From: Monocercomonoides exilis
Lineage: Eukaryota; Preaxostyla; Oxymonadida; Polymastigidae
Assembly: GCA_001643675.2 (NCBI GenBank)
Contig: LSRY02000043.1
Span: 430,001 to 460,000 of the forward strand
DNA length: 30,000 nt
Direction: 5' to 3'
Shown piece by piece: positions 20,684 to 30,000 of this stretch; position 1 is the first letter of the stretch, and each line of letters opens with the position of its first letter. Below the pieces are notes generated by a model, which did not search any database, was not told the origin of the DNA, and was given only the letters and a program-made list of their open reading frames with translations. Position numbers and translations under genes: made by a program.

Positions 20684-23600
20684 ATGCCAATTATAAGATT
20701 TGAAGCTATTATCCCCAAAGAATTGATTGAACACTTCAACGAACATTTGTTCTTACATATAAAGGGAAATGCTGATGCGCTTGGTAAATGTCAACAATCA
20801 ATCGCACCTGTTATGAAAAGGAATTTAGATACACATTCATTTTGGCTTGAGATTGATCTTCCTCCATCAATTCCAGTTGTATTTCATTATTGCATATATT
20901 TTCATGAAGAATACATTGGAGAAGAATTCAGTGAACTGACTTTTATTGTTCCAGGTTATTTTCAAAATATATATTTCAAAGAATAATTTTGTTTTTTTGA
21001 TTCTAAATTTTCTGTTTAACTTGTTTATCATAGATATAAGATACACACACACGCACATTTTGTTTGATGGTTTTGATCTTTCTCAATTGAAAAGTGAAAA
21101 ACCTTTGAGCGATGCTGATTCATTTCGCAATTTTCTTCCAATGCTAAAAAATCCTTGCCTTAACTGGCAAGATGACAATGCGTTTAATTATTTACCATCA
21201 CATCGTTTTACTCAACTCATGGAAGGTGTTGAAATTCGTGCGATTTTTCACTCATTATTATTGACAGAGCCTCTTCTAAGAAATTCATCGAGCAAAGCGC
21301 TGCTCCTAAGAGTCAAAGATTCGCTTGAGACGCACTTATTACCTCTTCCGCTTCAACACCCATATTCTGAACCATTTATCTTCCGCTGTACAACAAAAAA
21401 CAATTTCAATTTCTTCGCTGAAATTGGATATATATCTCCATCAGACGAAGAAAGAGTCAAGACTGGAACATTCAAGGCCTTGTGTTCATGCAATTTTCTT
21501 GGAATTTCGTTAACATCAGATTGTTGCAGGATAATTGTACCATTTATGTGGGAATTAAACCGCAACGACGGGCAAGATGATTTATTGAAGGAGTTTGCAG
21601 GACAGAAGCCATTGTATGAAAGAGGCCTATCGCAAATTCCTGCGCTTTCTTGCATCAAATTCCTTATGATCACTCCCTTCCGCAACGGGATGATGGCTCG
21701 GCCACTTACAGGCTATATGAAAGAAACCGCAAGCGCGAATCAATCAACATCTCTATCTACAACTACATCACCTTCCAATATTTCTTCTTCAACTACATCT
21801 TCTATTAATTCTCAAAATTTTGATCCTGCTGCTTCACCTTCCGAAATTAATGATTCAAAGATGATTGCAAGCATATCCCAAATAACTTCTGACACGCCAA
21901 CAGACTCAGATGAAACTGAAGTAACCTCAACAGAACACCAACCATCATCATCATCATCTTCTTCTTCTATCTCCTCCTCCTCCAAACAACCATGCTCCTC
22001 AGACCGAAACCTCTTCTTAACACAGACGCTCTCTCACATGCGCACACACGTCACATCTTCTCCTTCTTCCTCGCTGTTGGACGTCGGCCACAGAGGCTCT
22101 GGTGCGAATGCGCGACACGATTTGTCTGTGAGGCGGCCTGTGGTGAAGGAGAACACGCTGCTGTCATTCCTGTTTGCGCACAACGTGGCGCATATTGACT
22201 GGGTGGAGACAGACGCGCAGCTGAGCGCAGATGGTGTGGTGGTGCTGTCACACGACTTTATGGCGACGCTGTCGTCGAAGCTGGATGTGCCTGTGTGCAG
22301 GCTGACCTCAAAGCAGTTCACGGGGCTGAGGGAGGTGTGGACGCGCGGGAAGGAGGAGAGGAGAGGAGGAAGGGCGGAAAGGAAGATTGAGGAAGAATTG
22401 GAAAGAAAGATGGGGGAAAAGAAAGAGGGAAGCGGAGATGAAAAGATTGGAATGAGAAATGAAGAAAACCTTCAATCTGACTCGAAAACCGGAAAAAATG
22501 AAAGATATTTTGAGAGGAAAGGAGCAAAAGGGTTTGGAATGATTGGCAGAGTGGAGCGAGAGACGTACGAGGAACGCGCAAGGAGCGATGTGAATGTACG
22601 CACACGGGCAATGCTGAAAGAAGAAGAGAAAGAGGAAAGAGAAGACAGGGAAGAGAATGAAGATGCTTCAGAGAGTGATGACGGTGATGATGATGATAAT
22701 GAAACCAGTGAAAAAACTGATATTGAGACAGCAAATGCAGAAAACCTTGAAATTAAATCAATCAAAGCGAATGAAAAACAAATTGAGAAACAGTCAGTTG
22801 AGTCAAAATCTTCGCATCGATTGAGCAAACTGCACAAATCACACAGCTGGACATCTCTTCTCTACTCTTCCCAAAGCCATCATGATTGCACTTGCTCCAC
22901 GAAACAGAAGCCTTTCTCACTTGCCACAACTCTGAATAACCATTCAACTGCTCCAGAATCAACAACATTAAACACAAAGCAATCACCTGTTAATTGCCAT
23001 TCTGTTATTTTAATTTCTCCTCCTCCTTCTTCCAAAACGCCTCCTCCTTTCGCGCAAACAGAAGCCGGAGCAGCCGATACGTTTGTTCTGCCGACAGCTC
23101 CTGCAAACTTCTTTGAGGGCATTTCACTCACAAAGGTGTCTGCGAAGCCCCACCACAATTCGGATGAGCAACACAAAGAAGAAGACAAAGAGAAAGAGAA
23201 AGAGAAATACAAGAAAGAAGGAGAGAAAGGCACTGAAACAATGAATGACACATCACATTCACCACATCAGCCTTCTTCTTCTGCTCTTCCTTTCCTGTCA
23301 CCTTCGCAGCCCATCCGCTTTTCTCATTGGGAAGTGCTTGTCGAAGACGATCCAACCACACTTGCCTCTTTCCTGCGCTTCACTCCTCCTTCCTTAGGCC
23401 TATTTTTGGAGGTGAAATATGCCCAGGATGAGTTCCAAGAGTCACAACATATGAAGCTGAAGAGTCGAAACGAGGTGGTCGATGCTATTCTCGACACAAT
23501 CGCTGATTGCTGCTGCTGCGACTGCTGTTTTGGCAGTCAAAATGAAACTTTTGAAGGATCTGCTTCTCCAAAGAAATGCTGCTGCCATTGCAAACCATCA

Positions 23601-24125
23601 GCCACAAGTCAATCGTCGTCTTGCTTGCCGTATGATCGTTCATACCCTGCTTCTGCATCAGCATCTGCAGGCTCAACTCCAAATTGTCTGTGCTCGCGTC
23701 TGTCCCGCATAGTCTTCACAGCCTTTGATCCGGACATCGTGACGATGCTGCTTGTGAAACAGCAGTGGTTTGGGGTGTTTATGAACTGTGTGCATTTCTC
23801 CACGCCAGATATCCAGTCGCACTGCAACTTCCACCCATTTGACCCGCGGGCGATGGTTCCGAACGAGACGGTGCGGTTTGTGAGGAACGAGGGAGGGAGC
23901 GGGATCTGCTGTCTGGTGGACTCGCTGCTGGAGCACCCGCGCATCGCAGCGAATGCGAGGAGGAACGGGCTGGCGGTGATGTCGTTTGGAGAGAGGAATG
24001 TGAGGAAGCCGGTGAGAGTGTATGAAAGAGAGCAGCTGGGTGTGTCGGGGATCATTTGCGACAATGCGCAGATACTCGTGAGGGAGGAGAAGGAGTCAGA
24101 GAGAAGCAAAGAGGGAGATAAATAG
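20684..24125 (+). CDS. CBM20-containing glycerophosphodiester phosphodiesterase (GPCPD1/GDE5-like)
   Basis: Likely hydrolyses glycerophosphodiesters such as glycerophosphocholine to glycerol-3-phosphate and an alcohol in the cytosol; there is no signal peptide. Two exons, 20684-20954 and 21034-24125, give 1,120 residues. Residues 6-70 form a CBM20 starch-binding domain (LHIKGNADALGK ... FWLEIDLP ... FHYCIYF); the usual Trp of the LGxW motif is Cys36. The GDPD barrel starts at VGHRGSG (His443), with KENTLLSF (Glu463), WVETDAQLSADGVVVLSHDF (Glu482, Asp484, His497), LEVKYA (Glu883, Lys885) and the C-terminal SGIICDNAQIL. All expected metal and catalytic residues are present. A low-complexity insert of about 385 residues (charged, Ser-rich) splits the barrel between His497 and Glu883, and a Ser/Thr linker precedes the barrel (about 340-440). 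The stop is TAG; 16 further sense codons follow before TAA. The next gene is convergent. Confidence 0.85.
20955..21033 (+). other. Intron in the phosphodiesterase gene (79 bp, phase 1)
   Basis: GTTATTTT ... TTTATCATAG. Splicing joins FIVP to DIRYTHTH in frame, whereas reading through exon 1 meets a stop at 20984-20986. A TTTAAC motif about 15 nt before the 3' end may be the branch site. The alternative AG at 21040 would break the frame. Confidence 0.8.
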
Positions 24126-25636
24126 AACAAGGGGATTGCGTGGTTAAATGAGATGAGAGAGAAGCTGGTTTTCTAAAGAGAAAATTTCTATTGGTATTCA
24201 AAATTTCATATAAATCACAAGCGAATTTTTTCTTTTCTTTTCTTTTTTTTATTTTTTGTAACACCATTTGTGATTTTTATGTTAAATTATTGAATTTTCT
24301 GTTCTGAAACGTATTCAACATTTTTTTTAATATTCAAACATAGAATTCAGGTATTTTTCGAATTTTATGGCTGAATATTGTTCTTTCTATTTCTTTCTTT
24401 CTTTCTTTCTTTCTATTTTTTTTAAATATTATCTTTGTATCTTTGTATCTTTTTTCTATTTTCAATTTATTTTTCTGATTGTAAAAATTCTAGTAATTTA
24501 TTAGATTCTTTGCAATTTCTTTTCAAAACTATCATTTTCTGATTTTCTGTAATGAGGTAGCATTTATTTTGCATTTTCAAGCTTTTTTTAGAAAAATTCA
24601 GATATCATATTTTCTTTTCAATTTTTACGTTTTGCTCTGTTGAATTGTACTTTTTATTTTTGAACCAATGATACAAATGCGCTGTATATTTAAGAGTTTG
24701 ATATTTTTTATGTTATTTTCGATTTATTATCATTTTCACCATTATTCTTAACAATGTGAATTCTTTTAATGAGATATTTATCACAAACCAAAAATGTTAG
24801 CTTTTTTTTTTAAGTCAGATTCAATTAATAATGAAAAAAAGGAAGAAATCAATCAAATGACTAATGCTGCTTCAACAAATGGATTACGTTTTTACAAGTT
24901 CATTTTGAAAAATAATTCCTTTTTAAGAAAACTTCTTTGAAGATGTAATGTTGATTTGCAAAATTAAAGTGAATTTTTGAATTATGTATCCTTTCATAAA
25001 TGGGGAGCAAAATAACCAGAAAATAATAAAAAATTCTCATTTTTCATTATTTCCATCAATTTTTAAAGGAGGGAAAAAATATATTCTGAAGCAGAAAAAT
25101 AATTATGAAATTTGAAAATTGTAACATTCTTCTCGTAATAATAATTCATTCTCTGTGTTTGTTGATGCAAAAAGCAATAAACAAATTATCAATTTGTAAA
25201 AATTCATAAAAAAAAAAATAGCATTAAACGGGGTTTTATTTCTCTTAATCAAAAACTTTTATCCCAAACAAATATCTCTCTTTCAATTTCAAAAGTTACA
25301 ATTATCTTTTAAAAATTTTGTATAAAATTAAAGAGGAATTTTTGCATAGTTATAGAAAAAATTGAAAAAGAAAATGATTGAAGAAGTTAAAAAAAAAAAA
25401 AAAGAAGAAATTGAACAAGATACAACGATCAGAATTTGATTTTGCAGAAAAAGAAAAGTAAACAAAAAACAAATAAAAGTACTCAGCTTTTGCTCTCCAT
25501 CAAACAGCATTTTATTTTTTATGAAACAAAACATACATAGACAGATGCATACTAATGAAATATTCAATTGTAATAAATCAAATCAAATCAAAAAATTATA
25601 ATTCACAGAAAGCATCGATAATAAATCGGCTCTGCC
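24126..25636. other. AT-rich spacer between convergent genes
   Basis: 1.5 kb with many T- and A-runs and no credible ORF; the frame at 25328-25567 is Phe/Ile-rich noise. It contains the TTTC microsatellite at 24391-24414. Both neighbouring genes end here, so it should hold their 3' UTRs and polyadenylation signals; several AATAAA-like sites occur (for example near 25571), but none is uniquely supported. Confidence 0.5.
24391..24414. repeat. (TTTC)n microsatellite
   Basis: About six TTTC units in a T-rich background. Confidence 0.85.
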
Positions 25637-28633
25637 TCAAATTTTCTCTTCCTTAATTTCACTGTATTGTCTTCGCTTTTTAAATCTAACTAAGCACAGA
25701 ATCATCACAATCACGACCACAACAGCAACAACTGCAAAAGCACTCACTGAAACAACGATTGCAACAAGCTGTGCTTTTGTCAGTTTCGTTGGATCATTTC
25801 CTTTTGGATCGTCTTTCTTCTGCTTCACCAAAATCACATTTGCCGTGTGTTTCTTTTCTCCATTTTCAATTCCACTTGAATAAGTTAAGCGACAGATAAC
25901 CGACGTATAATCATCAACGTCCAATAAAGATGAAGGAATCCTCACTTTCATCTCTGTTTCATTCGTGTACTCAATCACTGGACAATTTGTCCACGTTATT
26001 TCTGTTCTTTTCTTTTTTTTCGCAGCTTCAAAAGTCAATTCACAAGGAAATAGATAGGAACCATGAATAACAGCTTCAATATCTTTTTCATTTTCATTTT
26101 TGCTTTGGAGTTCATTCTTATTATTCGTTTCTTCTCTTTTGAGTGTCACGTTCTTCAAAATTGGTGTAAAGAAATATGAATCCATGTTCTCAGCTGCTGT
26201 TCCAACCACTCTATCGGCTGAAAGCAATCCAAAAGGCTTTCCATCTAATCCATCGCTTCCAACTGATAAAGATTGCAACTCAATAAAATTTCCGTTTCCT
26301 CCCCTCATTCGATTTATGATGTTGTGATGCAAAGAGGGAAAATTTTCCCAACCAGCGTCAATAGGATGATTATTAATGAAGCTAGAGTTAATCAAGCATA
26401 TCGTTGAAAAAAAAGTTAGAATCACTCCATCACTGATTCCAATAAATGAGCTGTCTTTTATATCTAACCCACGCACACTTTCCAAAAAAATAAGTCCAGA
26501 ATCCCAAGAGCATAACTTGTTTTCCTCTTCATTCATTCGATCTATTCTCTCCTCTTTAAAACAACCTTCCATTGCAGAGGATCTCTTGCTATCTTCATCG
26601 CTTGTATGTTGACATTTCTTTGTAATATTTCCATTCCTTCCGTAGATAACAAGTTGTGAAAAATCTGCGTCGAAATTATAGCATTTAATCAGCTTATATG
26701 GAAGAAGTTTTCCTTCCCCTCCTATCACGTTTTCACCACATAAGTCAGTGCTCCAAGGTCTTAAGATGACGTCTATAAGAGATAAACTATATCCTCCACC
26801 AAATATGTTTAGCGCATCTCCTTCTACAGCATCTGGATATTCAATGTCAATGTGCTGAAACCTTAGAAAGGTATTTATTTCACCGAACACTGCAATCGAC
26901 TTCCCAGCTTCCATATTTGCTCCAATTCGAAGTGTTCCTCGACTTGGATCTGTGGCTGTCAATGGGATTGAAAAAGCATCTGAACTCGACGAAACAGTTA
27001 CATACTGAAAATCAACCAGTGGCTCGTCAACAGGCACTCTTTTAATGATGTTCAGTTTCAAAATATTAAATCTTAGATTATGTTTGGTGGATGTGCTTAT
27101 CAAATCGCATGGCTCTTCTTTTCGCCCACATGTTTTATCATCGATTGCACTTTCACCTCCAACGTAAATATTTTCTGAACGGTACGGTAATATATTCTCT
27201 TTATCTACCATCACATCAATTATTCTCCCTTCTCTCCTGTCTTCCAACAAAATGTAATTAGGTTTATAGTAAATCCCTTCCATCTCAAATATAAATTGAT
27301 CTTCATTGATCTGCTCTCTTCCGGCTGGAAATGACATGTAAATGTATTCCCCTTTCTCAGCTGCACAGCCTGAAATACTCAACCCATCAATTTTCAAGTC
27401 CAGTGATTCAGCTGCATCATTCGCAACTTGGATAAACAGAGCTCCTCCTTTTGACTCATCATTTTGACGTTCGTTCCTTTTGTTTGTGTTTTCATTTGCA
27501 CTTTTGCACGAGCAATTCGAAAAATTACATCTGCTAAATGAACAAAAATCCTTGCAATTCTTTATTTCCAAATAAATAGCTCCTCCTAATTTGTGATTTG
27601 TTGACCAGCAATTTGTAAACTTACACATTGTAAATTCTGTTGATGAGCACCCGTCAATTATTGTTACAACGGACTGTGTATCGCTTTTTGTTGTGATTGA
27701 ATCCAAAGTAATATTATTCGCATAGACAGTCTCAGAAGCTTCAGCAAGAATTAATGCATTGTAAGATACAAAATGTGAAATATAATCATATTGAAATATC
27801 AATTCTCCAAAATAGCATTCAATAAGAACACAATATAACTCATTTTCAGGAGTAGTATTGCTGATGTTAGAAAAACTTAATCGGAAAACAGATTCCACTC
27901 CTTCCAAAACGATGAATCCTTGATTTCTTCCACTTTCTCGTTTTGTATCAACATAAATGAAGGCTCTGTCCAAGTAAATTTGTCCATTTCCCTTAACATT
28001 GAACAAGCACTCACCATTTTTAACTTTCTTTTCATCTAAAGCAGTCGTTATAGGGAAAATAAGTCCGTATCTGTTTTTCAGTTCAACGCGGCATCCTCCA
28101 AATGTAATCGGCTCAGAGTCGTAACTGTTGGAGCTTTGAGCACAATAAATTGAAATTGTTCTTTTTGGTTTGCAGTACTCAACCGCTTTCTTTATGGTTT
28201 TGCATGGTGGATTCTCTGATAGGCCACATTTTTCGCTATCAATCCCTTTTTCTCCGTCCACATTCACATCAATTTCATCGTTACTTATCCTTTCTTTAAA
28301 AATCATTTTGTTGTACGATTTTGTTGAATATTTTCTGTTTCTTTGAGAGCTGAAATCGTCCAAATTCAAAAAGGAGTTTTTATATGAAACATCTTCAAGC
28401 TCCTTTTCATTCTCCTTGCGTTTGCGATTTTCTGCTTCTTCAATAACATTATTTTGTTCTTGGGCACATGTAATTATGAATGGGCTTTGATATCCTGTGC
28501 ATTCAGTTATACAATCAATATTTTTTGCGGGAAATGCTTCTTCTTTTTTTCTGTTTGGTAATCTTTCATCTCCTTGCCCAACGATGCGTTCGCTATTGCA
28601 CATACAACACAGAACGCTCACGAACAAAAACAT
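25637..28633 (-). CDS. Type I membrane protein with beta-helix-like ectodomain (adhesin-like family)
   Basis: 998 residues, intact, no intron needed. A signal peptide is evident (MFLFVSVLCCMCNS). A charged linker (about 60-115) leads to module 1, VDGEKGIDSEKCGLSENPPC (about 124-143), and a long Cys-containing repetitive region with GGAIYLEI, SRCNFSNCSC and GGALFIQV motifs like right-handed beta-helix surface proteins. Module 2 (IYVGGESAIDDKTCG...EEPC) lies near residues 487-510. A membrane-proximal domain (about 790-940) is related to that of the captured pseudokinase gene (SYFFTPILKNV versus SFFIPVLEEV). One TM helix spans about 956-982, followed by a 16-residue basic tail, so there is no kinase domain. 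It would sit at the cell surface or a vacuole membrane with the ectodomain outside. The binding partner is unknown. Many NxS/T sites suggest glycosylation. Confidence 0.8.
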   Translation of the reverse strand: MFLFVSVLCCMCNSERIVGQGDERLPNRKKEEAFPAKNIDCITECTGYQSPFIITCAQEQNNVIEEAENRKRKENEKELEDVSYKNSFLNLDDFSSQRNRKYSTKSYNKMIFKERISNDEIDVNVDGEKGIDSEKCGLSENPPCKTIKKAVEYCKPKRTISIYCAQSSNSYDSEPITFGGCRVELKNRYGLIFPITTALDEKKVKNGECLFNVKGNGQIYLDRAFIYVDTKRESGRNQGFIVLEGVESVFRLSFSNISNTTPENELYCVLIECYFGELIFQYDYISHFVSYNALILAEASETVYANNITLDSITTKSDTQSVVTIIDGCSSTEFTMCKFTNCWSTNHKLGGAIYLEIKNCKDFCSFSRCNFSNCSCKSANENTNKRNERQNDESKGGALFIQVANDAAESLDLKIDGLSISGCAAEKGEYIYMSFPAGREQINEDQFIFEMEGIYYKPNYILLEDRREGRIIDVMVDKENILPYRSENIYVGGESAIDDKTCGRKEEPCDLISTSTKHNLRFNILKLNIIKRVPVDEPLVDFQYVTVSSSSDAFSIPLTATDPSRGTLRIGANMEAGKSIAVFGEINTFLRFQHIDIEYPDAVEGDALNIFGGGYSLSLIDVILRPWSTDLCGENVIGGEGKLLPYKLIKCYNFDADFSQLVIYGRNGNITKKCQHTSDEDSKRSSAMEGCFKEERIDRMNEEENKLCSWDSGLIFLESVRGLDIKDSSFIGISDGVILTFFSTICLINSSFINNHPIDAGWENFPSLHHNIINRMRGGNGNFIELQSLSVGSDGLDGKPFGLLSADRVVGTAAENMDSYFFTPILKNVTLKREETNNKNELQSKNENEKDIEAVIHGSYLFPCELTFEAAKKKKRTEITWTNCPVIEYTNETEMKVRIPSSLLDVDDYTSVICRLTYSSGIENGEKKHTANVILVKQKKDDPKGNDPTKLTKAQLVAIVVSVSAFAVVAVVVVIVMILCLVRFKKRRQYSEIKEEKI

Positions 28634-29500
28634 AGTTAATATGAGAGTTAAACAAAATTTAACTTGATCTTGGCCATAATTTTACACATTCGTCATTCAA
28701 AAAAAAAAAAAAAATCTTTCTGCTCTAAACAGAATATTGAAAAAAGTCCTTTTACAGAAACTCACTGATATAGACTAAACGAATAGGTTTTGATTTGAAA
28801 AACTGTTTGAAACATGATAATTCAACATGGCATGCACATAATTTTTATCAACAAATTTGTTTGAAACTATTCTTTCTAATACAGCGACCAAAAACAACAT
28901 TTAATTGCATAATTTATCCACTGTTTAAATATATGAAGGATCCTTAGAACCAAAGTGTGAGAATCTTTGATGAAAGAATCCCACCATTGGATGTTTCAGA
29001 GCGGACGAAGGAAATTATAGAAATATTTTCAGCTGTTGATATCGAAGATTGATTGATGAGAAGCGAATGGTGTGTTGTTTGCAGACCTTAATAAATCTTC
29101 TTTATTCAATAATTATCAACAATAAAGATAATCGGACTTTTCGAATGGATTTAATTTGTGAAATGTTTTATTTTTTTTCACTTTTTAGTGGGAATTCAAT
29201 GTTTTGCATTACAATTGTGGTGTATTATTTTTATGAAATTTGTTTTCATTTTCAAATGGTTATACTGTTCAGTTTTTACAACTTAGTTGATTTTGGGGAA
29301 AAAAAATAATATTTCCGAAGAATTTTTTTCACAAGATTATTCTGCAAGTCATTTTGATTCATCCAAAAAAGGAAATTTTGAAATCATATTCTAATCAAAA
29401 TATAATCCGTTTTTCTAAAAGAATTCCTCAAACTTGTCTTAATGATTTTAACCCAATATCAAATTTTGTCATTGAATAAATATTCCGATAAGGTTTTTCG
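28634..29500. other. Upstream spacer with one short coding-like fragment
   Basis: Mostly A/T-rich. At 28948-29052 (plus) a 34-codon frame between TAG and TGA reads RIFDERIPPLDVSERTKEII and onward, with a composition unlike its surroundings. It may be an exon remnant of a lost gene; the family is not recognised. The region should also contain divergent promoters for the genes on both sides. Confidence 0.35.
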
Positions 29501-29952
29501 ATGAAGAACCATGCAAAACATAATGATTACATTAAATTTGATGATAAAAATTTGAGTAACACTGAAGATGTTGGATTTATAAAGAAATGCTTTTCTCTTG
29601 CACATTTTTTTGTGATATATAATGTGAAACATATAAAACAGCACTTTTGCAGTTATATATGGGGATTATTGAGGTCTTTATTTTAGAAAATAAAATTTTT
29701 TGCTTTACTAACATATTTTTAATTTCGTTAAGCGTTCTACTCGTTTGCATGGCAACTTCTGTGGTTATTTCCATAAGCACCAAATTTGCAATGATTATTC
29801 TCATGATGGCTGAAAACACAGCAGGAGAAATTGACATGCAAGTGTCTCCTGGGTCGTGGACTGATCAATATGGATTTAATGCGACAAAGGCACAATTTAT
29901 CCTCGACAATTTAGGACATGACGTGTGCATCGTGCTTTGTCTTATCTATTAA
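29501..29952 (+). CDS. Likely FtsX-like (MacB-type) permease, 5' end only
   Basis: Proposed exons are 29501-29673 and 29733 to about 29922. Joined, they read a cytosolic start (MKNHAKHNDYIKFDD), an amphipathic stretch KCFSLAHFFVIYNVKHIKQH, then a TM helix around YIWGLLSVLLVCMATSVVIS, and a first extracytoplasmic segment MAENTAGEIDMQVSPGSW. N-terminal layout (juxtamembrane FVxYNxK, TM, MAE-xxGExDxxV) recalls FtsX/MacB-type permeases expanded in protists; this is recognition by pattern, not by alignment. A second intron probably begins at GT 29923, with TATATAG at about 29984-29990 as a possible acceptor, so the gene continues past the window. Without that intron the frame ends at TAA 29950-29952. 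Confidence 0.45.
29674..29732 (+). other. Intron in the FtsX-like gene (59 bp) with ACTAAC branch motif
   Basis: GTCTTTATTTTAG ... TTTCGTTAAG. Splicing converts two frames that each break at this point into one continuous TM helix (GLLSVLLV). The motif TTACTAAC, about 20 nt before the 3' end, matches the classic spliceosomal branch site. Confidence 0.6.
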
Positions 29953-30000
29953 TTTGGAATCCTTCGCATTTTACATTTATTTTATATAGTATAATAAGTT

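Noticed and set aside
22318-22837. Minus-strand Ser-rich ORFs opposite the phosphodiesterase insert
   Set aside because: Antisense shadows of a Glu/Lys-rich insert; the plus-strand frame is continuous with catalytic motifs on both sides.
1-30000. Reassigned genetic code (TGA as Trp, or TAA/TAG as Gln)
   Set aside because: All three stop codons interrupt decayed genes here, while the three long intact genes use only TGG for Trp and CAA/CAG for Gln over roughly 2,500 codons. Kept only as a low-level finding for the hAT gene.

Overview
The window looks like nuclear DNA of an AT-rich microbial eukaryote. It has spliceable short introns (about 59-79 bp), long Ser/Glu low-complexity runs, hAT-type and Merlin-type DNA transposons, and families of signal-peptide/beta-helix/single-TM proteins and membrane pseudokinases. 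That mix resembles metamonad flagellates, oxymonads in particular; this is inference from gene families and no marker gene here proves it. Long intact frames of about 1,030, 998 and 381 codons use ordinary stops, so the standard code is the working assumption.

Layout. 1-2331: a short coding-like fragment on the minus strand at the left edge, then AT-rich sequence with only weak, broken coding signal. 2332-5660: a decayed hAT-type transposase gene with two likely introns, two in-frame TAA codons and a 240-bp MITE inserted with a 4-bp target duplication. 5661-8795: spacer, then a purine-biased low-complexity tract that may be a dead Ser/Pro-rich gene on the minus strand. 8796-17030: the centrepiece, an 8,219-bp mobile element with 2.7-kb terminal inverted repeats, an exact 8-bp target-site duplication (CTCCTAAC) and a central Merlin/IS1016-type DDE transposase. 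Each arm carries the same captured, broken membrane pseudokinase gene. 17031-20683: no gene seen, but three related ~257-bp MITE copies lie at 18734-19660. 20684-24125: an intact two-exon gene for a CBM20 plus glycerophosphodiester phosphodiesterase protein of the GPCPD1 type. 24126-25636: spacer between convergent genes. 25637-28633 (minus): a 998-residue type I membrane protein with beta-helix-like ectodomain, a family relative of the ectodomain captured in the element. 29501 to the right edge: the 5' end of a likely FtsX-like permease gene with a 59-bp intron.

Taken together, two ordinary genes (phosphodiesterase, adhesin-like protein) and one partial gene sit among decaying transposons. 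The Merlin-type element stands out because its repeats are long enough to hold a host-type gene, whose two copies are identical outside one divergent patch of about 500 bp.
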